From Bathynomus jamesi (lineage: Eukaryota > Arthropoda > Malacostraca > Isopoda > Cirolanidae): DNA of 64,000 bases. Both the position numbers and the translations under genes were made by a program. Positions 51,892-63,606 of the stretch are shown in pieces (position 1 is the first letter of the stretch; each line of letters begins with the position of its first letter). A model generated the notes under the pieces. It searched no databases. It had not been told where the DNA came from and saw only the letters and a list, made by a program, of their open reading frames with translations. The DNA lies in the NCBI GenBank assembly GCA_023014485.1, contig JAJOZX010002350.1, positions 262,001-326,000 on the forward strand. Reading direction: 5' to 3'.

Positions 51892-54269
51892 GAGCACTAC
51901 TGAAATATTTGGAAAAGCCATCCTCAGCAAAGCCTGATGAGCATCATGAGCCAACAACAGGACCATCCTCTATGCAACCTCAAACACCAGTAGAAGTAGA
52001 GCCTCATGAACCAACAAGTGGCCCATCTTCTGTTCAGCTTCAAACACCACACACAGGCATTTCTACTGAGCAACAAGAACCAAGATCTGCTCCACCGCTT
52101 GATCCGTATGACTGGAGTGGCCAGTTGACCTGTCAGATGCCTTGAAGACAGATCTGGTGTCTCGAGGACCATTTCAAATCAGTCCAGATTTCACATTCCC
52201 TAAAAGAGAGGACGGTAGAAGCTTTCATCACCATTACATGTACAAAACATTAATTAATGGGAAAAAAATAAAGCGAAGCTGGCTGATATACTCTAGAAGG
52301 AATGATGTTCTTTATTGCTTCTGCTGCAAGGTGTTTTCAAGGAAGTCGTACAAACTAATTACGGATGGACTTTCAGACTGGATAAACGTTGGTTCGCTTC
52401 TGAAAGGCCTGAAAATAGTTCAGAACATGCAGATAACATGGCAACATAGAAGGATCTGAAACTGCGGCTAAAAACTGGGAGGACCATTGACCAAACTGAA
52501 ATGTCATTAATGGAGGTAGAGCGAAGACGCTGGCGAGATGTTCTCACACGTCTTGTAAGTATAATCCAATCACTGGCAGAGAGAAACCTTGCTTTCAGGG
52601 GGTCTTCCTCTACATTGTACAATCGAGACAATGGCAACGTCTTGAAGGAGGTTGAGCTGCTTGCCAAATTTGATCCAGTGATAAAACAACACATCAGCAG
52701 AGTCGAAAGTGGCCAATATAGTCATTCAAGTTACCTAGGAAACATCATTCAAAATGAGCTCATTGGGTCCATTAGTGGGAAGATCTTGGATGCCATTGTT
52801 GCAGAAATAAAACAAGCTAAATATTACTCACTCATTTTAGACTGCACTCCAGACATAAGCCACCAAGAACAGATGTCAATTATTATCAGAACTGTTAAAA
52901 TGGGTGAAGTACCAGAAATAAAAGAATACTTCTTGGGCTTTCTTGAGGCTTCAGAAAGTACAGCCCTAGGTTTATCAGTTCTGATTCTGAAGAGACTAGA
53001 TGAACTGAATATTCACTTTGATGACTGCAGAGGACAGTCATATGACAACGGAGCGAACATGAAGGGCAAGAACAAAGGTGTTCAGGCAAGATTATTAGAG
53101 AAGAACTGTCGTGCACTCTATGTTCCATGTGGGGCTCACACTCTGATTCTTGTAGTGGTTGATGCAGCTAAAGCTTCCACAGATGCCATCAGCTTCTTTG
53201 GCAACGTACAAAAATTGTACAACCTTTTTACAGCAGCTACACAGAGATGGACAATCCTAAAGAAGCACATGAACATAACACTCAAGTCTTGGAGTAAAAC
53301 CAGGTGGGAGAGCCGGCTTAAGAGCATTGAGGCTGTGCGATACCAGAGCCACAACATCAGAGAGGCCCTGTTGGAAGTCAGAAACAATGCCACAGATGTC
53401 ATAGCCAGGACTGAAGCACAAGCACTTGCAGAGGAGGTAGGGTCTTATCGTTTTCAGATTTTCACAGTAGTATGGTATGACATTCTTCATGCAGTTAACC
53501 ATGTGAACAAACTTCTGCAGTCTCCTACAATGCAGTTTGATGTGGCAGTCAACCTCCTCACAAAAACAAAAGACTCACTCACCAGCTACAGAAACAGGTT
53601 TTGTTGCAGCACAAGTCGTAGCTAGGGACATATTTGAGGAAATGAATGTGGAGGCTGTGCTGAAGGAGAAGAGGCTCAGATCGACAAAAAAGCACTTTGC
53701 TTGCGAAGCTCCTGACGAACCATTTATAGAAGCCTTAAAGAGGCTGGAAGTCAAATTTTTCAAGGTGGTGGTGGATTGTGCCATCGGGTCAATAAATGAG
53801 AGATTCAAAACATTAGATGATGTGAGGGACGTATTTGGGGTTCTCCTAAACTTCACCACAATGAACAAGGAAGATTTGTCCTGCAAGTGTGAAAAGCTCT
53901 CTAAGATACTGAGCTTTGGAGCTGACTCTGACATTGATGGAAGAGAACTGGCCCTCGAAATTAAGAACTTGCCGACTTTACCTTCACACAACATGACTGC
54001 ATTGGAGCTTCTCTCCTTCATTTATCAGAAGCAACTGGAGGAACTATACCCCAATCTCTGGGTTGCACTAAGAATTGCCTGCACTCTACCTGTGACAGTA
54101 GCATTAGCCGAGAGGAGCTTCTAAGATGAAGCTAATCAAGAACTACCTCAGATCATCAATGGGGCAGGATCGCCTCAGTGGCCTTGGCATCATAAGCATC
54201 AACCAGGACGATGGCAGGGAGATTTCAGATGATGATGTTATTGATGATTTCGCCCAGAAAAAATTTTGA
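51892..54269 (+). pseudogene. alpha transposase exon 2, copy B (ZMYM1-like hAT)
   Basis: Acceptor TTCTCAG; GALLKYLEKPSSAKPDEH, the Ser/Pro linker, then a frameshift at about 52105 (extra bases relative to copy A). Continues KTDLVSRGPFQISPDF, SWLIYSRRNDVLYCFCC (TTF-type zinc-binding), a further shift near 52440, and a 374-codon frame 52501-53625 holding AEIKQAKYYSLILDCTPDIS, FDDCRGQSYDNGANMKG, YVPCGAHTLIL and TRWESRLKSIEAVRY. After a shift shared with copy A (53600) the dimerisation domain reads LYPNLWVALRIACTLPVTV, ALAERSF; one more shift at 54122 precedes KLIKNYLRSSMGQDRLSG and the stop at 54269. Confidence 0.92.
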
Positions 54270-54645
54270 AGATACAAACTGTTCTGTATAACTGTTAGCT
54301 ATTACACGATTGTATCGTAGAGTTAGTAATTGTTTGGTAGTTGATAATTGCATTATTTTTTTATACATAGTTCTGTGTCATTTATTCTAAATAATGTATA
54401 AGCTCATTTTCAGGAATTTCATGAGTATTTTTTCTGTTTGTCTTCTGAAAGTACATATTTGTTGTTTTGGACATAAATGTTTCATTAAAATTGTTTCATA
54501 ATTGTTTTTTATTAACACAGCCATTTTTTGTATGTGTGTGCTGAGGTGATGTAGTAAGGCGTGAGTTGGTGGATGGAGGGGTGGGGCCTCAAATGGGTAT
54601 ACTGCTTAGGGCCCCCTAATGGCTAGAAACGGCCCTGCTTGTGCG

Positions 54646-54985
54646 TCCCGCTGGGCGTGAGGTTTATTGACCCGTTCGACGCATTTTTGGTAGGTGGGAC
54701 CTTTACCAGAGGGATGGTGTCCACCTCAATGACAAGAGTAAAGGTGTGCCAGGCGCGCTGCTCGACCGGCACCTATACAGAATGATGAGGTCGAGCCCGG
54801 GGAGAGATGACGGGCCCCCACCGGGTAGAGATGATGTTGAGCCGGTGGCGGACGAACAATCAACTGAAGGGTGCGTCCAGGTACAGGTGAGTGATCCTCC
54901 TTCCACGTTGGAGGGGGCTCAGGCTCCTGCGGAAGTTGCCCCCTCGTTGGTGAGGGGTTCTTCAACTCCCGGCAACCCTGGCTGT
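54646..54985 (+). pseudogene. CR1 ORF1, second half
   Basis: Resumes after the alpha insertion. GRWDLYQRDGVHLNDKSKG holds the Asp-x-x-His block that completes the SGNH triad, followed by a Pro/Glu/Asp-rich tail (SPGRDDGPPPGRDDVEP) and a stop at about 54986. Confidence 0.82.
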
Positions 54986-54989
54986 TAGG

Positions 54990-55552
54990 GAAACGGGTCG
55001 TGCTAGGGGGCGGTCAGAATAGGGAAAACTCCCTCCGTGCAATGCTTTTAAATGCTAGGTCGATTAGGAATAAGTTTTGCGAGCTACGGGCGCTCTTAGC
55101 ATCAGAATACCAGGATATCGTTGCTATCACCGAGTCCTGGATTCATACTGATCGTAGGGACTACGTTGGGGAGTTCGAAATTCCCGGGTATAGAATGTTT
55201 CGCAAAGACCGCACCCGTGGGGAGGGGGGAGGGGTGCTAATATACGTGAGGGACACGTTGAGTCCGGTTGACTGCCAGTTCCGGTCGGAACGGGAGCTGC
55301 TTCGCGTCGATCTGAATGTGGGAGGTACGAACTATAGGTTAATCTTGGTGTACAGACCTCCGTATCTCCTCCTCGAGGAGGATACAGCCCTGTACACCGA
55401 ACTCCGTAGCCTGCTAGGGGGTAGGGTGTGTGTAGTTTTAGGAGACTTCAACTGTCGCGGCATAAAGTGCGAAGACAGGACTGCTGATGCTGAAGGGAGG
55501 AGGCTAGTTGACTTTGCTGATGAGAACTTCCTCACTCAGGCGAAAGCGTTCT
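54990..55552 (+). pseudogene. CR1 ORF2 endonuclease domain (truncated)
   Basis: AMLLNARSIRNKFCELRALL, DIVAITESWIHTDRR (catalytic Glu), GGGVLIYVRDTL, LILVYRPPYLL, VCVVLGDFNCRGIKC and FADENFLTQ. The frame then jumps to AKAF and a TAG: the SDH catalytic block, the rest of the endonuclease and the linker to RT are deleted. It overlaps or closely follows ORF1. Confidence 0.88.
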
Positions 55553-57428
55553 AGACTTCCGACGCGGACATCGCCAATGTGCTTAATGAGTACTTTGCGG
55601 GAGTGTTCACCAGGGAGGACACCCCCGTCATCCCCGAGCCTGGCGTCAGGCACGAAGGTGCTGGCCTGGATAGTGTTCGGTGTACCGCGACAGTCGTTGC
55701 CGATAGAATAGACAAACTGAGTGCATTTAAGGTTCCTGGCCAAACCAGTTTCTCCCCAAAGTGTTGCGGGAGGTGCGCGACCAGGTGGCTCCCCACCTGG
55801 CTACAGTCTTCAACAAATCGTTGGAGACGGGCCAGGTGCCTGGTGACTGGAGGAAAGCCAACGTGACCCCTATCTTTTAGAAAGGGGATCACGAAAGTCC
55901 AGGGAACTATCGTCCCATTAGTCTCACTTCAGTTGTAGGTAAATTATTAGAGGAGATAATAGCGGATAGGATCGTTGACCATTTGGATTCCTACAAGCTG
56001 CTTGGGGACTCCCAACATGGGTTTAGACGGCATAGGTCGTGTCTCACCAACTTGCTCGAGTTTTTCCATGTCATGTTGAGGGAGTATGATAAGAGTAGGG
56101 AGATTGATATACTTTATTTCGACTTTCAGAAAGCTTTTGATAAGGTACCTCACCGCCGGCTAATAGCGAAAGTGCGCGCTCTGGGTATCGGTGGGGAAGT
56201 AGGTAGGTGGATTGAAAACTGGTTGAAGAATAGGCGGCAAAGGGTTGTAATTAAATGGGCTAATTCGGGTTGGGCCTCGGTCACTAGCGGGGTTCCTCAG
56301 GGTTCCGTTTTGGGGCCGCTGTTGTTTATCATTTACATAAATGATATAGACGGTGGCATCATCAGTCGGATCGCCAAATTCGCTGATGACACCAAGCTTG
56401 GGGCCAATGTTGGGACGCCGGAGGCGATCGAGCAACTGCGTGCGGACCTAGGTAGGATAGGAGAGTGGTCCGAAAAATGGCAAATGCCGTTTAACTTGGG
56501 TAAATGCAAGGTGATGCACATTGGCTACGCTAATCCCGAGTCGGACTACTCGATGTTGGGGAGTAATATCGAGGCCACTGATTTGGAAAAGGACTTGGGT
56601 GTGCTAATTAGCAGCGACCTTAAGTTTACCAAACAGTGCGTAGAGGTGGAAAAGAAAGCTCAGAAGCTGTTGGGTTATATCAGGAGGCAATTTCAGTTTC
56701 GGAACAAGGAGATTGTGCTCTCTCTGTACAATTCCCTAGTTCGGCCGCACCTGGAGTATGCTGTGCAGTTCTGGTCGCCTACCCTCAGGAAAGATATTGA
56801 GAGGCTGGAGCGAGTGCAGGCGAGGGCCACAAAGTTAATCCCTTCCGTTAGGCATATTGGCTACAATCGACGCTTACGCGCCCTGAACTTGTTTTCGCTT
56901 GAAACTCGGAGGCTGCGCGGTCAACTGATCGAGGTTTTCAAGCTCTTACGCGGGTTCAACGATATCAGTTTTAGAAGCATGTTTAGTTTAACCCTTTACG
57001 GACAAGTCCGCAGCATATGCGGTCACTCTTGTTACCACAACGTATAGGTTTTATTATTATTGAAAACTAAATATTTTAGTAACTAGTCACTGAAATGATA
57101 CACATTTTGGGTTCCTTTCCCGACAACTAAATGACATCTAAATATAAACACGTAGAAACATTTATAGAAATGAGGCATTGTAGTACAATTTATATTATTA
57201 TTTCTGGTGGACCTTAAGGTACCATCCGTCGTTAAAGGGTTAAATGATAACCCAACTCGCAACAATTGTTGGAAGTTGGATTTGAAATGGTTTAGGACTA
57301 GTGTGTGTGGGAATTACTTTACGTATAAGATCTGTGACACGTGGAACAGGTTACCTTCAGAAGTTGTGAACAGTTCCTCTGTGGATCACTTCAAGAAAAG
57401 GTTAGACCGAATCTTGCACACTATTTGA
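55553..57428 (+). pseudogene. CR1 ORF2 reverse transcriptase
   Basis: ADIANVLNEYFAGVFTRED, after a shift near 55740 KVLREVRDQVAPHLATVFNK, NYRPISLTSVVGKLLEEI, GDSQHGFRRHRSCLTNLLEF, ILYFDFQKAFDKVPHRR (motif A), SGVPQGSVLGPLLFIIYIND, KFADDTKLGANVG (motif C intact), LRPHLEYAVQ-like VRPHLEYAVQFWSPTL and RLRGQLIEVFKLLRG. Interrupted at 56988 by a TTAA element and resumes at 57244 (TYKICDTWNRLPSEVVNSSS, stop at 57426-57428). One TAG at 55877. Confidence 0.92.
56992..57239. mobile_element. piggyBac-like MITE
   Basis: 248 bp flanked by TTAA (56988-56991 and 57240-57243) with ends CCCTTTACGGA and TCGTTAAAGGG. TTAA duplication and CCC ends fit piggyBac. No coding capacity. Confidence 0.88.
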
Positions 57429-57569
57429 GGGTGAAGAAAATTTTCCCTGGCCCCCTTTGCCATTGGTACCTCCTCGGTATGGCCGCAAGGCCTTTTCAGG
57501 TACTTCTTTTCCTTGTAACTCCTTGTAATTTACTAATGCTAGAATATACCAGGAAAGTTTAGTTTTGCA

Positions 57570-58266
57570 AAACAATAATACGAAATACTAAAGAAATGAA
57601 TCAAGTGAGTTATTGTGCATGGCAATGATAATTGAAATTTATTAGCTAAATATACAAACTTAAGAACTATTATTCAAAATATCTTTATTGGCCTTTAAGA
57701 AAACAAGCTTCTCAAAAGTTGCATCTAAGAGCGAGCCTCGTTTCGGACGCAGTATATCCTTCCTACTGAAAAAAAACCGCTCAACAGCGGCAATAGATGG
57801 TATAGGTGTTAAGTTTAATAAACATTTTTAAAGTTAGTGGATGGGAAGGATAAACGTGCCGTGAAGGCCCAGATGAGAGGAATGACGAAACCTCTGTTGA
57901 ACTTAGGTCCCTCCCTGCTCCAGGGTTCTTCGCCTTTTTACTTTGACAGTGCTGTCAGTGTAGGGGGGGATGGGGGATGGGGGTAGGCTGCCAGCATGCT
58001 AACGGCCAACATGCACACGTCGCTCATAGTGAAGGGACAAATTTTTAACGGTTAATGAATAATGAGTGAGGATCGAAAGAAACTAATTGCGAGCTACGAT
58101 AAAAAAGTAACGAGTAACGACTAACGAATGTATTTCCCTGAAAAAGTAACGTCGTTACTGAAAGAGTTACTTGATTTGAAATGTAACGCCGTTACCGCTA
58201 CCGTTACTAAAAAAGTACCGCGTTACGTAACGGCTGTTACTTGTGACGCGTTACTGCCCAGCTCTG
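57570..58266 (-). mobile_element. hAT remnant with transposase C-terminus
   Basis: The right end is GCCCAGCTCTG (58256-58266), the inverse of the CAGAGCTGGGC type seen at 21638. On the minus strand about 57825-57670 encodes PIPSIAAVERFFFSRKDILR and PKRGSLLDATFEKLVFLKAN, the hAT dimerisation region. Left terminus not found. Subterminal GTAACG repeats at 58100-58250. Confidence 0.78.
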
Positions 58267-59263
58267 CTCTTCACACCAAGGTCAAGCTGGTGGCCCCGCT
58301 TCTAGGCCTGGCTTGGTGAAGGAGCGAGTTGCTTTCTTGCGCTCTCCACCGCACCTAGCCAGGTACACCCGACTTATCTGATACCCTTCTGAGCCAGGCA
58401 TCTAGTCTTCTTTTGAAGACTTAATTTTGACCCCTGTAACGTTCCTGAGGTCCTTTGGAAACTGGTTAAAAGGTCTTGGTCCCATGACAACCAAGCTATT
58501 TTCCTTTAGTGTTGAAGCGGTCCCTTGTCGGGCCTTTAATTTGGGAACACTACACATTCTGCCTTTCCTATTTTCCAGCATTATTTGGATGGTAATTAGG
58601 TCTAGTTTGAGGTTTGGTACCAGTTTTTCGATCATTTTTCCATATGTAGATTATGACGTACCTCTCTCTTCTTTGAAGGGAGTACAGATTTAATTTACGT
58701 AGTCTTTCCCAGTAGTTGATCTCTTTGCAGCCATCAATCTTAGCTGTGAAATGTCTTTGCGTTTCTTCTAGTTTATCAGTTTCTTCCTTTTTATATGGGG
58801 ACGCTAAAACTGAGCAGTATTCAAGTTTTGGTATGGTCAGTGTTTTCAGCAGGGGAATCATTACTGTCTTGTCCCTTCTTTTAAACGTTCGTAGTACCTT
58901 TCCCGCGACTCTTTTTACTTTGTTTATCGCTATTTGATTTTGTGTCTTGAATTTCTCATCATTGGTCATTATAACTTCCAAATCAATCGCTTTCGTGCTT
59001 CTCTTAGTTTCCTGTCTACCTGGAGTATAATATGCTGTCTGTTTAAGTTCCTCATTTCTACCATATCTCAAGAACTGAAATTTCTCGGTGTTAAATATCA
59101 TGTTACTGTCTTCTGACCATTTGTATATTTTGTTCGTGTCCCTCTGCAAGGCCTCCACCTCTTTTGCATCACTGATTTTTCTGCTGATCTTTGTATCGTC
59201 TGCAAAGGATGTTACTACACTGCTGCTGTTTACTTCACTATCTATGTCTGTTAACATGATAAT

Positions 59264-59690
59264 CAGTGCTGGGATTAACGGCGATAACTTTTTATTAACG
59301 ATAATGTTAGCACCGCTAATTTTCAAAAGTGTTAGCGAAACAGGTAGCGGCGCCCAAATTTTCTGAGAAAGTCAATCGCTAACCGCTAATTTTTTCAAAA
59401 CCACTTGTATAAATTGGTTGGTTTGTTTTCCCTATTAACATATACAAAAGGAACTCAACTCCTACATAAAATTTTTTTCATTTTCGTACAGACGTAGACT
59501 ATAGCATCACATTTTTGCACCTTAGCAACCATTTATATCAAGGTGTGTGCTAATATATGTAAGTAAATTACGGAAGGCAGAACATATATAAATTGGGGTG
59601 GTTTCAGGAAAGGTTAGCGGCGCTAACTGTTGAAATGATTAGCATTAGCGTTAGCGGCGCTAACTTTAGGAGTTAGCGGGCACAGCACTG
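59264..59690. mobile_element. hAT MITE, first of two duplicated copies
   Basis: 427 bp, ends CAGTGCTGGGATTAACGGCG and GTTAGCGGGCACAGCACTG, duplication ATGATAAT (59256-59263 and 59691-59698). Inserted in the RT coding strand between the PQGTVLAP and MLTDID blocks. Confidence 0.93.
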
Positions 59691-59706
59691 ATGATAATGA
59701 ATAGGA

Positions 59707-60158
59707 GTGGGGGCCAGTACTGTACCTTGTGGTACTGATCTGGGTACTTCCGATTCTGATGATGATATACCTTGAATTCTGACGACCTGTAGACGTTCTC
59801 TGAGGAAGTTGTCGATCCATTTTCCCACTTTGACTGTTATTTTCATATGTTTCACTTTATATCAAGGTGTGGGGGCCAGTACTGTACCTTGTGGTACTGA
59901 TCTGGGTACTTCCGATTCTGATGATGATATACCTTGAATTCTGACGACCTGTAGACGTTCTCTGAGGAAGTTGTCGATCCATTTTCCCACTTTGACTTAT
60001 TTTCATATGTTTCACTTTATATCAAGGAGTGGGGGCCAGTACTGTACCTTGTGGTACTGATCTGGGTACTTCCGATTCTGATGATGATATACCTTGAATT
60101 CTGACGACCTGTAGACGTTCTCTGAGGAAGTTGTCGATCCATTTTCCCACTTTGACTG
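59707..60158. repeat. tandem amplification of an RT segment
   Basis: A unit of about 160 bp (GTGGGGGCCAGTACTGTACC to CACTTTATATCAAG) occurs at 59707, 59869 and 60029 and a fourth time, in normal RT context, at 60615. The third is cut short at about 60158 where the second MITE copy follows. The units are nearly identical; the second lacks GT in GACTGTTATTTTC. Confidence 0.93.
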
Positions 60159-60171
60159 TTAACATGATAAT

Positions 60172-60598
60172 CAGTGCTGGGATTAACGGCGATAACTTTT
60201 TATTAACGATAATGTTAGCACCGCTAATTTTCAAAAGTGTTAGCGAAACAGGTAGCGGCGCCCAAATTTTCTGAGAAAGTCAATCGCTAACCGCTAATTT
60301 TTTCAAAACCACTTGTATAAATTGGTTGGTTTGTTTTCCCTATTAACATATACAAAAGGAACTCAACTCCTACATAAAAATTTTTTCATTTTCGTACAGA
60401 CGTAGACTATAGCATCACATTTTTGCACCTTAGCAACCATTTATATCAAGGTGTGTGCTAATATATGTAAGTAAATTACGGAAGGCAGAACATATATAAA
60501 TTGGGGTGGTTTCAGGAAAGGGTAGCGGCGCTAACTGTTGAAATGATTAGCATTAGCGTTAGCGGCGCTAACTTTAGGAGTTAGCGGGCACAGCACTG
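60172..60598. mobile_element. hAT MITE, second duplicated copy
   Basis: Same length (427 bp), sequence and flanking ATGATAAT as 59264-59690, offset by 908 bp. It is a by-product of the local duplication, not an independent insertion, since both have the same target sequence. Confidence 0.93.
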
Positions 60599-61467
60599 AT
60601 GATAATGAATAGGAGTGGGGGCCAGTACTGTACCTTGTGGTACTGATCTGGGTACTTCCGATTCTGATGATGATATACCTTGAATTCTGACGACCTGTAG
60701 ACGTTCTCTGAGGAAGTTGTCGATCCATTTTCCCACTTTGACTGTTATTTTCATATGTTTCACTTTATATGCTATCATCCCATGATCACAGTTGTCGTAA
60801 GCTTTACCAAAATCCGTGTATATAACATCGTAGTTTTCATTGCCTTCCAGTGCATCTAGGATATTGTTATAGTGCTCTATAAGTTGTGATAGGCATGATT
60901 TTTCTGATCGGAATCCGTGCTGATTTTTGTTGAATCTTTCCAGTCTCTCCAAGAAGTCATAGATATTCTCTAACTATTTTTTCAAATACTTTGGTGAGGT
61001 GGGACGTCAATGGCACTGGTCTACAGTTGTTTGCTCGAGATCCATCCCTTCCTTCATATATGGGAACAATGTCTGCTCTTTTCAAGATGCTTGGTATTTT
61101 CCGTGTCTAGGGATCTTCTCCATATTCAGCATAAGAGTGTAACTATTTAATTTTTACAGTTTTTAATCAATAATGCATTCCATTTGTTCGGACCTGCAGC
61201 TGAATGTGATTTCATTTGTCCTTTAGCTCGCGCTACATCTTCTGGGGTAAAATCAAAATCTGTTATACAATCTGCTCGCAATTTCTCTTCAAAGACTGCA
61301 TCTATGTCAGGTATCGCTGTCACTTTTTAGGGTACTGAAGACCGATTCATACCGGGCTCTCAATGTTTCACATATTTGTTTTAGATCGTCCGTTTGTTCG
61401 TTATTTCCTTTCATTAATGGACTGATAGTATCGCACGTTTTTGTTTTCCTTTTCGCATAGCTATAGA

Positions 61468-61866
61468 CATAGGTGTATGGAATGGCACTTTACTGGGGGG
61501 GCAGAAAAAATTTGTCCTGAAAATTTTCAGGGTGCCTTGATTTCCGCATAAACACTGTGTGTAGCATAAAATAACACAAAGGTTAGAGTATGAGAACATA
61601 TATTAAAGCCTTTTTGATATAAAAACATTACAATTTAGAAAAATGAGATAAAATTTTGCGACAACATTTCTAAATGACAAGCAAAAATACGGCATTGCAA
61701 TTGATATAGAATTCAGTAAGTCCTCAACTTACGTTTTTAATTCGTTCCGAAGGTCTGAACGAAGTATTTGCCCTGAAAATATTCAGTATTTGCCCTGAAA
61801 ATGCTCAATTCTCTAGTCCTGGGGGGGCTGTCGCCCTCCCAGACCCCCCCGCCTCATACGCCTATG
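61468..61866. mobile_element. hAT-like MITE
   Basis: Ends CATAGGTGTATGG and CATACGCCTATG, 8-bp duplication GCTATAGA (61460-61467 and 61867-61874), G-run and C-run inside each end. Around 61715-61790 is a CAGTAAGTCCTCAACTTACG-like sequence of another, unresolved element. Confidence 0.88.
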
Positions 61867-62127
61867 GCTATAGAAGTATTTTGGATTTCCCTTTATTGCT
61901 TCGACCACCTTTTCCTCTTCCCTCTCTGTATGACCCTTAATCAGGGTTTGTATTTCCCGATCGATACTCTCCAGTCCTTGTTTTACTTTCTTGGCATTGT
62001 TGTCTCTGCAATTAACTAACTTCGCCGCTACTCTCTTTCTTTTGCGGAATATTATTCTCTTTTGTCTCTCTAACCAGTTCCTCTTTCCTTTTGGCTGTGC
62101 TTTCGGAGCATATTTTTCTAAAAGTCT

Positions 62128-62781
62128 CAGCGACTGTTGCAGGTTTTATAGCGTAGACTTTGTCTTTTAAGTATCCCCATAAAAAAGTCTAGTGGTGTGA
62201 GGTCTGGTGAACGCGGAGGGTATTCTACGAAACCCCTTCGTCCAATCCACATCCACATCGTGCCAAGTACCACTCGCAATACTCCACTCTTCGGTCCGGA
62301 TCATCTTCATTAATAGCATGGACTAATCTTGGAATGTAACTTTTCCATTGACAGCGCTTCAAAATGCGTTGGACAGACGATTCTGAAATTCCTACCTCAC
62401 GACTCGCTTGCCGCACAGATTTTCTTGGACTTTGGTGATACGTTTCCAGTACTCTTTCTTGCTTTGTGGGGCTTGTCGATGTCCGTGGTCTTCCGGAACG
62501 CTTCTTGTGGACATTCTGAACAGTTCCATCGGCTTCAAACTTATCTCTAATTCGAGTGATGGTAAGTCGCGTTGGTGGATCTGTTTGAAACTCCCTCCTA
62601 AACTGTCTTTGCACTTCAACTGCGTTTTCACACTTCCAGTAGCATTTTAGAATGAATTTCCTTTGTTCAAAGCTTAGTCTGACTGCCATTATTAATTCTA
62701 ATGGGTTTAACTTGGAAAGAAAGAAACATCAATTGAGCTATCAGCTGTTAAAGTGTGTATACATTTTTTTGGGACGCCCTG
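62128..62781 (-). mobile_element. mariner-like element with catalytic deletion, copy 2 (truncated)
   Basis: Inverted copy of 13873-14788, with the intact terminus TTTTTTTGGGACGCCCTG at 62764-62781 followed by TA. The other side ends abruptly inside the transposase C-terminal coding region at about 62128. It has the same internal deletion junction (GGACGAAGGGGTTTCGTAG) as copy 1. The frame 62689-62225 reads on through [12 protein letters not shown], where copy 1 has a stop. Confidence 0.93.
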
Positions 62782-62836
62782 TATATATATATATATATAT
62801 ATATATATGAACTCAGAATGGTCCCCTGAGTTTTTT

Positions 62837-63587
62837 ATGATACACACAGACAGTGCATGGAACAAGGAACTCTTCTGGGATAATTAAATCCACTATAGTC
62901 CGAATAAGTAATGGTAAATGACAAATACCATAGTTTTTCTTTTTCATGATGCTAGCCCGACGTGGGCAACGGGTCACTCGCAAAGAGGTCCCATAAATAT
63001 AGCTTCCCTCACCAGCTATCTGCAAAGCAGACAGGATCCAGCTTTGGGACATGGATCTAGGGTTTAAAGCACCTAGCCCTGCTACATTTAGAACCTCAAT
63101 ATAAGCAAAAGACTCGCTGCCTTCACGTCAGATTGAATGCATCAAAGAAAAAGGGGTAACTATTATATTTAGCCAAAAACCAAAACTTAAACCTCAACTG
63201 GCAGAATTGAGCGTCCACTTTTCAAGGCACATAACATGTCCGTTTTTGGCTAAAAATATAATAGTTACCCCTTTTTCTTTGATGCATTCAATCTGACGTG
63301 AAGGCAGTGAGTCTTTTGCTTATATTGAGGTTCTAAATGTAGCAGGGCTAGGTGCTTTAAACCCTAGATCCATGTCCCAAAGCTGGATCCTGTCTGCTTT
63401 GCAGATAGCTGGTGAGGGAAGCTATATTTATGGGACCTCTTTGCGAGTGACCCGTTGCCCACGTCGGGCTAGCATCATGAAAAAGAAAAACTATGGTATT
63501 TGTCATTTACCATTACTTATTCGGACTATAGTGGATTTAATTTTCCCAGAAGAGTTCCTTGTTCCATGCACTGTCTGTGTGTATCAT
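62837..63587. repeat. long foldback with 345-bp arms
   Basis: Left arm 62837-63181 and right arm 63242-63587 are inverted and almost identical (I see three or four differences, such as GGGATAATT against AATTTTCCC), with a 60-bp spacer. (TA)n tracts lie on both sides (62782-62809 and 63586-63605). The mirror-image frames of 79 codons in each arm (MSQSWILSALQIAGEGSYIY...) match no family I know. Confidence 0.93.
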
Positions 63588-63606
63588 ATATATATATATA
63601 TATATA

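Larger units (their letters stand above)
51140..54637 (+). mobile_element. hAT element family alpha, copy B (complete ends)
   Basis: 3498 bp, ends CAGGGCCGTTTCCTGGC and GCTAGAAACGGCCCTG, 8-bp duplication CTTGTGCG (51132-51139 and 54638-54645). Inserted in CR1 ORF1. An ATT-rich microsatellite lies at 51262-51325. Confidence 0.97.
58275..62127 (-). pseudogene. Jockey/CR1-group reverse transcriptase, family N copy 2
   Basis: Minus strand, collinear with 46545-49140 but more decayed. N-terminal basic part near 62100-61870, QHGFRSEKSCLSQLIEHYNN and VIYTDFGKAYDNCDHG (60950-60780), VKVGKWIDNFLRERLQVVR, SSESEVPRSVPQGTVLAP (60700-60600, also repeated at 59850-59700), then MLTDIDSEVNSSSVVTSFAD, ADDTKISRKISDAKEV (59230-59150, FADD intact), KLEYCSVLASPYKKEE and the C-terminus to 58402. 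Contains a hAT MITE with a local amplification (59250-60770) and another hAT at 61468-61866. Confidence 0.88.

Noticed and set aside
53537..53640. Programmed frameshift in the alpha transposase
   Set aside because: The frame change (+1) has no slippery sequence and is explained by a two-base loss relative to beta; both alpha copies probably inherited it.
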